Below are positions 1 to 8,740 of a stretch of 50,480 bases of DNA, one piece after another. The notes beneath the pieces are model-generated. The model worked only from the letters and a program-made list of their open reading frames with translations, ran no database searches and was not told where the DNA came from. Every line of letters starts with the position of its first letter. The first letter of the stretch is position 1. A program made the translations under genes and the position numbers. The stretch lies in the NCBI GenBank assembly GCA_035299085.1, contig DATGXG010000042.1:1-50480 (forward strand), in the 5' to 3' direction. This DNA is from Bacteroidales bacterium (lineage in GTDB: Bacteria; Bacteroidota; Bacteroidia; Bacteroidales; UBA10428).

Positions 1-145
1 TCTTCATTTCTTCATTCCTTCATTCCTTCATTCCTTCATTCCTTCATTCCTTCATTCCTTCATTCCTTCATTCCTTCATTTCTTCATTTCTTCATTTCTT
101 CATTTCTTCATTTCTTCATTTCTTCATTCCTTCATTCCTTCATTG
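1..145. repeat. Octanucleotide tandem repeat (TTCATTCC / TTCATTTC)
   Basis: From position 3 to 144 there are 17 full copies plus a partial copy of an 8-bp unit in two variants: TTCATTCC (10 copies) and TTCATTTC (7 copies, six of them consecutive at 75-122). On the minus strand the unit reads GGAATGAA, so every unit holds an ATG, a TGA and an AAGGA-like purine stretch. The last codons and stop of the upstream redox gene lie inside the array. Because 8 is not a multiple of 3, copy-number change would shift the frame of anything read through it. Confidence 0.95.
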
Positions 146-1709
146 AAAGCGCCCCGGTTGGACAAGATACAGCGCATTTTGCAGCCGCATGCGAAAGACT
201 TTCATTAAAACTTTTGCCCAGCGATGGCGTAATGACCACATCAAATCCCCGCCCTTCAAAGGCTAAGCCGAATTTTTCCCCTTCATGCACGCTTATATCC
301 ACACAAAGCCCACATTTGATGCACTTTTCGGGTTCATAAACAAGAAGATCATGCTGAACCTGTTTGGTCATGATTTTACGATCGCCTGCCATAAATTTTT
401 TGCGGTCGACCTGGTATGCATCAGCATGCATACGGAGCAGGCAGCTATCCTGTTTGCGGCAGTCGCAATGCATGCAACGCAGTGCTTCTCTTGTGGCGTT
501 AGAAGCAGTAAAACCAGTTTTGAGGTCAGCATTGGTTTCAAGGCGGGATATTCTGCTTGCTTCTTTCAAATACTCTTCTATTTCTTCAGGCAACAACCGG
601 TCAAATCTCGAATTGAACATTTTCCCGGGTTTATCATAGGATTCCCCTTGAAGATATTGATGCACAGCCATAGCAGCAGTTTTACCCTGTGCCCCTGATC
701 GTACTGCCATTTTGTGAGGCCTTACAGCACTTCCGCAAACAAAAATACCGGGTACTGAAGCCGACATATTTTTTTCGTTTACTTCAAACCCTGTGTTATT
801 CGTGGTTACAACGTCTCTCAGTATTGTTTCCGTTTTTATATCTCCGGTGGCCAGCACGATGGCATCATAGGTTCCCCGGATACGGGTATCAAAATATTCC
901 GGGGTAATCAGGGTATTGCAATATAGAGTGGCTCCCATTGACATCAGAATGGTTACCTCATGATCAATGATTTCTTTAGGAAGGATTTCTTCTGAAATAA
1001 CATATCTCAGGGTTCCTCCCGTCAGTGCTGATTTCTCAAAAATGTCGCATGAATGGCCCAGTCGCAACAGGTAATACGCCGTGGATAATCCGGCTGGCCC
1101 GCTTCCTATCACGGCTACTTTTTTGCCTGAATTAAATTCCTTTTCGTTTCGCTTGTTTGATATAGATTCTGCAACAAGATCTTTTCCTGTTGCCGCTGTA
1201 AATCTTTTTAAGGTACAAACGGAAACGGCTTCATCAGCTTGTTTCCGCCTGCAGGCTTTCTCACAGGGCGCCGGGCATATATAACCCAGCACATAAGGCA
1301 GGGCAATATCTTCTTTTACTACGGTAAGCGCTTCGGTAAAACGGCCTTCAGCAATTAGCCGGTTCATCAGGGGAATATTCATGCCTGCGGGACATCCGAG
1401 ACTACATGGCGCTTCACAATCGCCCGAATGATCGCTTAATAGCAGTTCAAGGGCCTGGCGCCGGGTTGTTTTTACATCCTCATCACCGGCCGATATATCC
1501 ATGCCGTCAGCTACAGTTACAGCACAAGAGGGTACAATGGACTTCGTTTTATTGTCCTTCACCACACACACCATGCACGAAGGGTGATTTCCATATCCCT
1601 TAAGATAACACATGGAGGGAATATGAATCCCGGCTCTCCCGGCTGCTTCAAGAATGGAAATACCTTCCTCTGCCTGTATTTCAATATGGTCTATCTTCAG
1701 ACGGATCAT
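132..1709 (-). CDS. NuoG/GltD-like iron-sulfur FAD protein lacking the NAD(P)H domain (StnC-like)
   Basis: The 525-aa cytosolic redox protein has a mosaic of domains. Residues 1-65 are a [2Fe-2S] domain (C34, C45, C48, C62). H94/C98/C102/C106 and C145/C149/C153 follow in a GltD/DPD-type [4Fe-4S] region. An FAD Rossmann motif GSGPAG lies at 202-207, and a C-terminal NuoG/HydA-like [4Fe-4S] module is at about 465-520 (CIKCGLC, then CAVSCPTGA). The order resembles StnC of the Stn electron-bifurcating transhydrogenase. However, the second Rossmann domain that binds NADPH in GltD/NfnB is absent: the sequence runs from VLATGD almost directly to VPGIFVCGSAV, and the usual GD flavin motif has become GS. 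The start is 1 bp after the stop of the NuoEF gene, so the two are co-translated. The stop lies in the octamer repeat. The partner acceptor is unknown and may be encoded beyond the window. Confidence 0.85.
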   Translation of the reverse strand: MIRLKIDHIEIQAEEGISILEAAGRAGIHIPSMCYLKGYGNHPSCMVCVVKDNKTKSIVPSCAVTVADGMDISAGDEDVKTTRRQALELLLSDHSGDCEAPCSLGCPAGMNIPLMNRLIAEGRFTEALTVVKEDIALPYVLGYICPAPCEKACRRKQADEAVSVCTLKRFTAATGKDLVAESISNKRNEKEFNSGKKVAVIGSGPAGLSTAYYLLRLGHSCDIFEKSALTGGTLRYVISEEILPKEIIDHEVTILMSMGATLYCNTLITPEYFDTRIRGTYDAIVLATGDIKTETILRDVVTTNNTGFEVNEKNMSASVPGIFVCGSAVRPHKMAVRSGAQGKTAAMAVHQYLQGESYDKPGKMFNSRFDRLLPEEIEEYLKEASRISRLETNADLKTGFTASNATREALRCMHCDCRKQDSCLLRMHADAYQVDRKKFMAGDRKIMTKQVQHDLLVYEPEKCIKCGLCVDISVHEGEKFGLAFEGRGFDVVITPSLGKSFNESLSHAAAKCAVSCPTGALSMKE

Positions 1710-1710
1710 G

Positions 1711-4071
1711 CTATTGTGTAATTATTGCGGTTACCGGACATATGCCGCGGCATATATCGCATTTGATGCATTTTTCATTATCAATATAGTGTACTTCATA
1801 AGGCTTCGCTTCAATGGCATCCGAAGGACACCGCTGGGCACATTTGGTGCAACCGATGCATTCATCCGTCACTGTATACTTAATAAGATCTTTGCATTTG
1901 CCGGTCGGACAATGACCCTGTATATGGGCCATGTATTCTTCCCTGAAATACCTTATGGTGGTGAGAACCGGGTTGGGGGCTGATTTTCCGAGTCCGCACA
2001 TACTTCCTGATTTGGTACTCTGTCCCAGTTCTTCAAGAAGGTTGATATCGGCTTCTGTACCCTTACCTGTGCAGATCTTTTCAAGGATTTGCAGCATCCG
2101 CGTGGTGCCGATACGGCAGAATGTGCAGCGGCCGCACGACTGGTTCTGGGTGAACGACAAAAAGTACCGGGCAATGTCGACCATACAATCGGTATCATCC
2201 AGAACGATAAGGCCTCCCGAGCCCATCATGGCGCCGGCTTCTTTCAATGAAGCATAGTCAATGGGAATATCAGCCATTGAAGCCGGGATACATCCTCCCG
2301 ATGGCCCGCCGATCTGAATGGCTTTGAATTTTCTGCCATTGGCCACACCTCCTCCGATACCTTCTACAATCTGGCGGATCGTGATGCCCATGGGGACTTC
2401 GATAAGGCCGCCGCGATTTACTTTTCCGGCCAGCGCGAATACTTTGGTACCCTTGCTGTTTTCAGTGCCGGTATTGCTGAATGCCTCGTATCCTTTTCTG
2501 ATGATCCAGGGCACAAGCGACAGAGTTTCCACATTGTTGATAAGGGTTGGTTTTCCCCATAATCCTTTCTCGGCAGGGTAGGGCGGCCGCATAGTAGGAA
2601 GACCCCTTTTGCCTTCAATTGAGGCAATCAGCGCCGTTTCTTCACCACATACAAACGCACCGGCACCTTCAAAAATGCTGATTGAAAAACTGAATGCACT
2701 GTTCAGGACAGTATTTCCTAAAATACCTTCCTGGTAGCAAATCTCAATCGCTTCACGTATTCTTTTCACAGCCAGGGGATATTCAGCCCTGATATAGAAA
2801 ATTCCTTTACCCGCACCGGCAGCATATGCGGCAATCATCATTCCTTCAATAATACGGAATGGATAGGATTCAAGCAACATCCGGTCCATAAATGCTCCCG
2901 GGTCGCCCTCATCACCGTTACAGATCATATACTTTATATCAGAAACGGCATCACTGACAAGTTTCCACTTTATGGCGGAAGGGAAACCGGCTCCCCCTCT
3001 GCCTCTCAGGCCACTGTTTGAAATGATTTCAATTACTTCGGAAGGGTTGTGATCCCGCAGGCATTTTTCAAGTGCCCTGAAACCTCCTTTATTCCTGTAT
3101 TCTTTAATATCACCGGGTTTCAGCTCACCCCGGTACTCTGTGGCAATGCTGATTTGTGATTCAAGAAACTGAGAAAACAAGGTTTCTTTGTTTCCCGGAT
3201 CAAAGTAGGTGAATGTTTTGGGAATTTCAGCATTCACCATCGAATCAAAGAAATTATAAATCCCTGACCTGGCTTTATCCATCATATTAGCCGGTTTGAA
3301 GTGGCTTTTGATTACCTCGCGCACTTCTTCAGGTTTAATTTTGGCATATACTGCCGGCGCTTCTCCTTCTTTGTGAATTTCAAGAATGGGCACCTGGTTG
3401 CAAATTCCTACACAGCCTACCTGTTTCACATCCACCTGGATATTATGCTGTTGAAGGGTTTCTTCAAGGGCTGTTTTAACAGCCTGGCTCCCACTGGCAA
3501 TGCAGCACGATCCTAATCCTATGCGAATCTCACCTTGCAAACGTTCAGGCTTCAGCGAATGAGCCGAAGGGATGACAACCGAAGGGGTTTCACGATTAAG
3601 AAAGTTATGGATGACCTCTTCCACCTGCCCTGAACTCACATGACCATATGTTATATCATCAATCTGCACTACCGGGGCCAGGGTGCAGCATCCCAGGCAG
3701 GCTACTTTTTCGAGTGTAAACAATTTGCCGGTATCGGTATCTTCATTCTTTTCGAGATGCAGGGTCCTTCTGAATGCATCGTAAACGAGACCCGCCCCTT
3801 TTACATGGCAGGCGGTGCCTATACAGACTTTGATAATATGCCTTCCAACCGGTTTCAGCCTGAACTGTGAATAGAAACTGGCAATACCGTGAATCGATGA
3901 GGGCGTTATGGAAGTGGTCTCATAAACCCTTTTCAACGCCTCTTCCGGCAGATGGTTAAATTCCTTCTGGATGGCCTGGAGTATGGGAATTACTTTATCG
4001 GGAGTATTCCCGATTTTGCCGGTCAGCTGATCCACTTTATTGTTTATATCCTCCGTCATTTTCCTATACAA
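1711..4071 (-). CDS. Fused NuoE-NuoF-type NADH-oxidising subunit (HydC-HydB / StnA-StnB fusion)
   Basis: The 786-aa protein joins two normally separate subunits. Residues 1-163 are NuoE-like with the [2Fe-2S] motifs CIGTACHVKGA and CLGCC. A second thioredoxin-like [2Fe-2S] domain (about 180-260, GSCCIASG and GCVGIC) follows. Then comes the NuoF core with the FMN/NADH glycine-rich motif GRGGAGFP near 357, an SLBB region and the N3-type cluster motif CGRCTFCRIGTTRM. A C-terminal two-[4Fe-4S] ferredoxin domain (CIGCTKCAQRCP, CIKCDICRGICP) ends the protein. This extended NuoF is the form found in HydB of bifurcating hydrogenases and in Stn, not in respiratory complex I. It should oxidise NADH or exchange electrons among NADH, ferredoxin and the FAD partner downstream. 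Its start overlaps the propeller gene by 16 bp (an alternative ATG 12 bp downstream also overlaps). No hydrogenase catalytic subunit is present in the window. Confidence 0.92.
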   Translation of the reverse strand: MYRKMTEDINNKVDQLTGKIGNTPDKVIPILQAIQKEFNHLPEEALKRVYETTSITPSSIHGIASFYSQFRLKPVGRHIIKVCIGTACHVKGAGLVYDAFRRTLHLEKNEDTDTGKLFTLEKVACLGCCTLAPVVQIDDITYGHVSSGQVEEVIHNFLNRETPSVVIPSAHSLKPERLQGEIRIGLGSCCIASGSQAVKTALEETLQQHNIQVDVKQVGCVGICNQVPILEIHKEGEAPAVYAKIKPEEVREVIKSHFKPANMMDKARSGIYNFFDSMVNAEIPKTFTYFDPGNKETLFSQFLESQISIATEYRGELKPGDIKEYRNKGGFRALEKCLRDHNPSEVIEIISNSGLRGRGGAGFPSAIKWKLVSDAVSDIKYMICNGDEGDPGAFMDRMLLESYPFRIIEGMMIAAYAAGAGKGIFYIRAEYPLAVKRIREAIEICYQEGILGNTVLNSAFSFSISIFEGAGAFVCGEETALIASIEGKRGLPTMRPPYPAEKGLWGKPTLINNVETLSLVPWIIRKGYEAFSNTGTENSKGTKVFALAGKVNRGGLIEVPMGITIRQIVEGIGGGVANGRKFKAIQIGGPSGGCIPASMADIPIDYASLKEAGAMMGSGGLIVLDDTDCMVDIARYFLSFTQNQSCGRCTFCRIGTTRMLQILEKICTGKGTEADINLLEELGQSTKSGSMCGLGKSAPNPVLTTIRYFREEYMAHIQGHCPTGKCKDLIKYTVTDECIGCTKCAQRCPSDAIEAKPYEVHYIDNEKCIKCDICRGICPVTAIITQ

Positions 4072-5873
4072 TAAAGAGTGGCCTCGCCCCTCAGGTAAAT
4101 TCTTCCGTTGGTAAATGCAGGAGTTGCAGCTATGAATTCTCCAAGCTTTGATTCAGCAATTGGCTTGAATTCCTTATCAGCAGCGAAAATGTGCATAACA
4201 CCAGAAATATCACTTACATATACTCTGTTTTCAACAATCATCGGTGAGGCATAAATGTTTTTACCGAAATCCTTTTCCCAGTATTTTTCTCCGGTGACTG
4301 CATCATAGCAAACCATGGTTCCGTAGCTTGTGGCAAGGAACAAATACTTATCGTTTGCTGCAGGACTTGGAATGTCTGATAAATATTCATCGGTTTCCCA
4401 CAAAACGGATGGCTGATCGCCGATTTTTATAGCGGTTACTTTGGAATAATCATTCACCGAGAATACAATACCATTTGAATATGCCGGTGACGGGCCTACC
4501 TCACCTGAAATGCATTCGATTTTCCATAATTCCTTCCCATTAGCCGGATTGTATGCCACCATATAGGGCTCAGCCACGGTCAGAACAAGGTTTCCACCGG
4601 GAGTACCGGCAACTATGGGTGATGACCATGATGTCTTCACAGTCCGGCCGGTGCTCCAAACTGTAGCTCCGTTTTCTGCCGACAGGGCCATTATTTTTTG
4701 TGATGAACGCTGATCAAACTGCACGATGATATTCCCATTGGCATAGGCCAGCGAAGAAGCATGGCCGTAATGATTTTCAGGTAACCCAAGATCCCGTTCC
4801 CACATCTTTTTTCCATCCGGACTTACTCCTGCAATATCACCGGTGGCAAAAATCGCATACACGCCATTGGCGTCGGCAACAGCTGTAGGTGCTGCATAAC
4901 CGGTTTCCTCGTTCACTTTTGGCTTTTTGGTGCCGTTGCCAACTCTGACCGACCATAATAATTCTCCGCTATTGCGGTTAAAGGCATATATTTCCTGCTT
5001 TTCCGTACTTGAGCCGGTAACATAAATATTATCCCCCCATATTATAGGTGAGTTGTTTCCTGCAAGAGGTATGGCAGTTTTCCACAATACATTTGTGCCC
5101 GAAGCACCATCCCATTTCACCGGTATGTTTTTCTTCGTGGACACGCCGGCATTTCCCCTGAAATTGGGAAAGTTATCATTTATAGCTGTAGGTGTGGGAT
5201 TTTCAGAAGTTGTCTTTTCAGCAGTTGACGGCAAAATCCCTGAAGTATCGTTGGCAGTCTGTTCTGCAACACTTGCCGTCGAATCCGACAAATCAAGATT
5301 ATTAACCTGTATCTCTCCTGATTCAAGGTCCCGGACCAATGAAGCCTCAGATCCTCTGTTCATCATACCGAGGCGTTCAGTAAGGTCATTTTTTGTCAGG
5401 AAACCAAAAAATATTGTTGCGACTAATATAGCTGCACCGCTGATTACAATCCATTTCCGGGCTTTGCGATTCTGTAAAAGAGTTTCATCAGTGTTTTCCG
5501 CACCCGGCATGGGATTAATTTTTTTCCGGTATTCAATAACCTGCATGGCTATGATCATGAGCGCCAGCGCAGCCAATAACATGTATCCACCTGTTCGGAT
5601 CTGCCATTGACTTGTGAAATAAGCCTTGCGTGATAACAGGTCAAGTGTGCGGATCTGTGTCCGGAGAGATGAATCAGCAGGGTTTTCATTCAACCGCTCA
5701 ACAAGCGAATTGATCACAGGCATATTCACAGGATCCGCCTTTTTGAACTGGATATAGTTGGCAATCATGAGAACGCCGACCAGCAAGGCAAACACCCCGG
5801 CCACAACAGCAACCCTGTTCCAAAACCGGTTGCTACCCCATGTATTTTTTAATATATCCTGGCTCATTGGCAT
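4056..5873 (-). CDS. Membrane-anchored PQQ-like beta-propeller protein
   Basis: The 605-aa protein has three predicted membrane helices: about 22-42 (VAVVAGVFALLVGVLMIA), about 95-115 and about 143-160. A low-complexity Ser/Thr/Asn linker follows, then a C-terminal PQQ-like (BamB/quinoprotein-type) beta-propeller from about 235 to the end, with repeated ...G..LW and ..TG.K.W blade motifs. No catalytic residues of quinoprotein dehydrogenases are evident, so PQQ binding is not assumed. The propeller probably faces the periplasm. Overlap with the NuoEF gene ties it to that complex, and it may be the anchor or scaffold joining it to the membrane (inference). An alternative start is Met3. Confidence 0.85.
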   Translation of the reverse strand: MPMSQDILKNTWGSNRFWNRVAVVAGVFALLVGVLMIANYIQFKKADPVNMPVINSLVERLNENPADSSLRTQIRTLDLLSRKAYFTSQWQIRTGGYMLLAALALMIIAMQVIEYRKKINPMPGAENTDETLLQNRKARKWIVISGAAILVATIFFGFLTKNDLTERLGMMNRGSEASLVRDLESGEIQVNNLDLSDSTASVAEQTANDTSGILPSTAEKTTSENPTPTAINDNFPNFRGNAGVSTKKNIPVKWDGASGTNVLWKTAIPLAGNNSPIIWGDNIYVTGSSTEKQEIYAFNRNSGELLWSVRVGNGTKKPKVNEETGYAAPTAVADANGVYAIFATGDIAGVSPDGKKMWERDLGLPENHYGHASSLAYANGNIIVQFDQRSSQKIMALSAENGATVWSTGRTVKTSWSSPIVAGTPGGNLVLTVAEPYMVAYNPANGKELWKIECISGEVGPSPAYSNGIVFSVNDYSKVTAIKIGDQPSVLWETDEYLSDIPSPAANDKYLFLATSYGTMVCYDAVTGEKYWEKDFGKNIYASPMIVENRVYVSDISGVMHIFAADKEFKPIAESKLGEFIAATPAFTNGRIYLRGEATLYCIGK

Positions 5874-5898
5874 ATTAGCAAATTAGCACATTATCACA

Positions 5899-7158
5899 TT
5901 ACTTAATTGGACAATACGGCACACACCTCACACAACTGTAACAGTTTCCCTTATTGGTCAGGTATTCATCCCTGTACCTGAAAATGGTCAGCCGGGCTAA
6001 TGTAAGACCGAACACAAGCCCGATGAAACCGCCAAGGATCCAGCTGCCCACGTAAAACCTGTATACTATGGATGCAGCTTCTCTATAAAGATTTTCAACC
6101 ACAGATCCTGATGATTGAAAAGCTTTGATTTCATCTGGCAGGGTGGCATTGTTTATATTTTTATCAATGGTCATCATTTCTTCTGCCAGCCTTACTTTGA
6201 AATTTACATGCGCCAGTTCACCATGAAACCTTGATACCGACCAGCCAGTCACTAAAATGAGCACCGGTGTAATTAATCCGTAAATCATCATCTTCTTTAC
6301 AAGACCGCGGTTGTCTTTTTTACTTTCAAGCCCCGTAGGTTTATCAATAGCATCGAAGGGGCATGCCGATTCACAAAGACGGCAATTGACGCATTTTCCG
6401 TTGGCAATTGACAGATGCCGGCGCGAAACACGGCTTACAAGGTTGAGCAGAACTCCGTATGGGCAAAAGAACCGGCAATAGGGACGTGCTACAAAAATGC
6501 CCGTTACGAGCAATATTCCGCCTATTCCAAAAATCAAAGAAGAACCGCTGTGCCTGAAAAATTCAACAAACGGATCATAGCGGCAAATGATGAAATCGGT
6601 GCCTGTAGCTGCATACAAAACGGCAAGCCCCAGGTAAATAAACGGAATCAGACCAAATACATATCGGATCCATGGCTTAAGGCTTACAGGCCGCAGCGCG
6701 ATGATATCCTGGATGGCACCAAGGGGACAAACCCCGGCGCAGAATGTTCTTCCGAAAAACAACGTAAAGCCCAGCGGTGCAATGAAGAATATGATGGCAG
6801 TAACCGGTATGGTATATTCGGGATGAAAGAGGGCCATACTGACGTTTTGCAATGAACCAACAGGACAAATGCAGCCGTTCCTGTAAAAACCGAAATAGAG
6901 AAGACTGAAGACCGAAATCCAGAATACCGCCTTTCTGGACCGCTTTTTAATAATGACCCACGTGATGACTGAGAGCGTGGCAAGGAATACTGCTATATCC
7001 AGGTATTCAAAGAATACTGGCTGTACCTTTGAGATCTGTGTTTGAGGAATTTTGTAGTCACCTTCGAATTCCGGCGCAGGGAAACGTTGCGCGATAATAT
7101 CAAAGGTTGAAACGGAAAGAACCAGTATCAGGAAGAAGTATTTGATTTTATGCTTCAT
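5899..7158 (-). CDS. NapH/NosR-like polytopic [4Fe-4S] membrane protein
   Basis: The 419-aa protein has an N-terminal hydrophobic signal/anchor and several further helices. Loops carry the Cys-Pro motifs typical of the Fer4_5 (NapH/NosR/CcoG) family: NGCICPVG, CAGVCPLGAIQD and CRFFCPYG. A soluble ferredoxin motif CVNCRLCESACPFDAI follows. A second large loop precedes two terminal helices, and the protein ends on another cluster motif, CYSCVRCVPYCP. In this family the clusters pass electrons between the quinone pool and a partner ferredoxin. The gene for the Tat-exported ferredoxin lies 4 bp upstream, reproducing a NapG-NapH-like pair. Specific identity as NapH or NosR is not claimed, since no nitrate or nitrous oxide reductase is nearby. 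Confidence 0.88.
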   Translation of the reverse strand: MKHKIKYFFLILVLSVSTFDIIAQRFPAPEFEGDYKIPQTQISKVQPVFFEYLDIAVFLATLSVITWVIIKKRSRKAVFWISVFSLLYFGFYRNGCICPVGSLQNVSMALFHPEYTIPVTAIIFFIAPLGFTLFFGRTFCAGVCPLGAIQDIIALRPVSLKPWIRYVFGLIPFIYLGLAVLYAATGTDFIICRYDPFVEFFRHSGSSLIFGIGGILLVTGIFVARPYCRFFCPYGVLLNLVSRVSRRHLSIANGKCVNCRLCESACPFDAIDKPTGLESKKDNRGLVKKMMIYGLITPVLILVTGWSVSRFHGELAHVNFKVRLAEEMMTIDKNINNATLPDEIKAFQSSGSVVENLYREAASIVYRFYVGSWILGGFIGLVFGLTLARLTIFRYRDEYLTNKGNCYSCVRCVPYCPIK

Positions 7159-7162
7159 GCCT

Positions 7163-7738
7163 TCAGCCTCCGATTTTCAGATCTTTAAACCCTTTCAAAG
7201 AATAGGGAGAATCGGTATCCACCCTGGTGATGGCTTGTGACGGGCAATTCCTGGCTATGGAGCACTGGTTGCAGTTAAGGCAGAGTTGTTGTTGTATCTG
7301 AAGCTGTAAAGATCCGTTTCCGAAGGCTCCGCAATTTTTCACACACTTGCCGCATGCGATGCAAAGTTCTTCAACAATTTTATATTCGAAATACGGTTCT
7401 TCTACAAAGGTTCTTACAATGGCATTAGTAGGACAAAGACGGTTTTCCGCTGCAGTGTTCAGCTCTTTGGAACCCTGCTTCAGGTATCCGCTGCAAAGGT
7501 CGCAGTAACCGCACATATCAGTAACATGCACACATTTCACGGCGGAAGTCTGCAGCACACATTCTGTTGTGCATTTACCGCACTGTATGCACTTGGCCGG
7601 ATCGATCTGCCAGGTAGTTTTACCGTTTACCGAACGGGTTGAAAGACCAACGCCGATCAATCCAAGTCCGGCCCCTATTCCGATACGGAGGCCGGTATTT
7701 ATAAAATCTCTCCGGTTAAATTTTGTCTTTTCCTTCAT
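7163..7738 (-). CDS. Tat-exported multi-[4Fe-4S] ferredoxin (NapG-like)
   Basis: I place the start at the internal ATG at 7738, giving 191 aa, because the product then begins with a twin-arginine signal: NRRDFINTG followed by a hydrophobic GIGAGLGLIGVG stretch. The longer upstream frame only overlaps the previous gene. The mature protein has several Cys clusters: CIQCGKCTTEC, CVHVTDMCGYCDLC, LCPTNAI, CIACGKCVKNC and CLNCNQCSIARNCP, enough for about three to four [4Fe-4S] centres. A folded, cofactor-loaded periplasmic electron carrier is expected. Its start overlaps the 3' end of the NHL-propeller gene by 23 bp, and the membrane [4Fe-4S] gene follows after 4 bp. Confidence 0.85.
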   Translation of the reverse strand: MKEKTKFNRRDFINTGLRIGIGAGLGLIGVGLSTRSVNGKTTWQIDPAKCIQCGKCTTECVLQTSAVKCVHVTDMCGYCDLCSGYLKQGSKELNTAAENRLCPTNAIVRTFVEEPYFEYKIVEELCIACGKCVKNCGAFGNGSLQLQIQQQLCLNCNQCSIARNCPSQAITRVDTDSPYSLKGFKDLKIGG

Positions 7739-8738
7739 AGGTTTCTGTTTCCTTTTCGGTTTTAACAAAAACATTGATGCGGTTATAGGCATCCAGGACG
7801 AAGATTGTACCCCGGCTGTCTGTCGCCATATCTTTAACCAGGTTATTCCTGCCAAGCTGAAAATCTGTCTTTCCTTTAAAACTCCCTGCTCCTGCCACAA
7901 AACAGCTGAATTCACCTGCCTGGTTATATATTTTTATTTTATCAATCCCTTTTTCGTACGTTACAAAACTACCGTCGGGTAACAGGCTCATGTGAGCAGG
8001 ATTGCAGCAGCCTATGAATGGCTCTGTAGTGCATGTGTTTCTGCCCCATGAAGTCCTCATTGTACCGGACAGGCTGAAGTTCTCAAGCTCAAGCCGGCCG
8101 GGATTTACAATCCAAAGATCATCAAAATTACCGATGGCAATGTCAAGGTAAAGACTCGGAATGATCAGTCCGGGAGCCCCGGATAAGCTGTCCTTATGGC
8201 CAAGTTCTGCAATAATGTAGCCTGAAGCATTATACTTCAGGATTTTTTTGTTTATGGCATCCGCTGCATAAACGTATTCATCATCCGCTGCTAATGAAGT
8301 GATGAATCCTTTGTTATTTATTGGTTTGAATACCCCTGAAATTTTTCCAGCTTTATCATAACACAACACCCGGTTCCCCGTTCCGACATAAACACGTTCA
8401 TGATAGACAGTAATGCATTGAGCCGTTGAGTCAATAAGAAATTCTCCTGATTTTTTACCTTCCGTATCAAACCGGCTTACTGTGCCGGCTCCGCAAACAT
8501 AAATTCCATTCTTGTCATCTGTGGCAATACCGGCAAGATCATGCATTCCGGTTTCAATCACCGTTATCCTTATATATCCGACACGCAATGAATCGATTTT
8601 CTTAAGACCTGTTAAATCATCACCACAGCAAGAGGAAGAATTAAACCCCGTATCATGCCTGAACAGGTCACTGGCGATAAGGTAAACAGCCAGAATCAGC
8701 AACAGAACAGAAATTCCGATGATGAACTTTTGTTTCAT
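7716..8738 (-). CDS. Secreted/anchored six-bladed (NHL-type) beta-propeller with CC motifs
   Basis: The 340-aa protein has an N-terminal hydrophobic segment (IIGISVLLLILAVYLIA, residues 6-22) followed by NHL/6-bladed propeller repeats such as AADDEYVYAADAINKKILKYN. Two adjacent-cysteine motifs stand out: SSSCCGDD just after the anchor and FIGCCNPAH in the propeller. They could form disulfides or bind a metal or cofactor. The gene lies 2 bp after the PQQ-like propeller gene at 8741 and overlaps the Tat ferredoxin gene, so the product is probably a periplasmic partner of the iron-sulfur proteins. No enzymatic motif is recognised. Confidence 0.78.
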   Translation of the reverse strand: MKQKFIIGISVLLLILAVYLIASDLFRHDTGFNSSSCCGDDLTGLKKIDSLRVGYIRITVIETGMHDLAGIATDDKNGIYVCGAGTVSRFDTEGKKSGEFLIDSTAQCITVYHERVYVGTGNRVLCYDKAGKISGVFKPINNKGFITSLAADDEYVYAADAINKKILKYNASGYIIAELGHKDSLSGAPGLIIPSLYLDIAIGNFDDLWIVNPGRLELENFSLSGTMRTSWGRNTCTTEPFIGCCNPAHMSLLPDGSFVTYEKGIDKIKIYNQAGEFSCFVAGAGSFKGKTDFQLGRNNLVKDMATDSRGTIFVLDAYNRINVFVKTEKETETYEGKDKI

Positions 8739-8740
8739 GT

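Noticed and set aside
1711..4071. Respiratory complex I (nuoE/nuoF) genes
   Set aside because: The fusion, extra thioredoxin-like and C-terminal ferredoxin domains, and lack of other nuo genes place it with HydB/Stn-type subunits.
5899..7738. Periplasmic nitrate reductase (napGH) or nitrous oxide (nosR) operon
   Set aside because: The iron-sulfur partners resemble NapG/NapH, but no NapA, NapB or NosZ catalytic gene is present.
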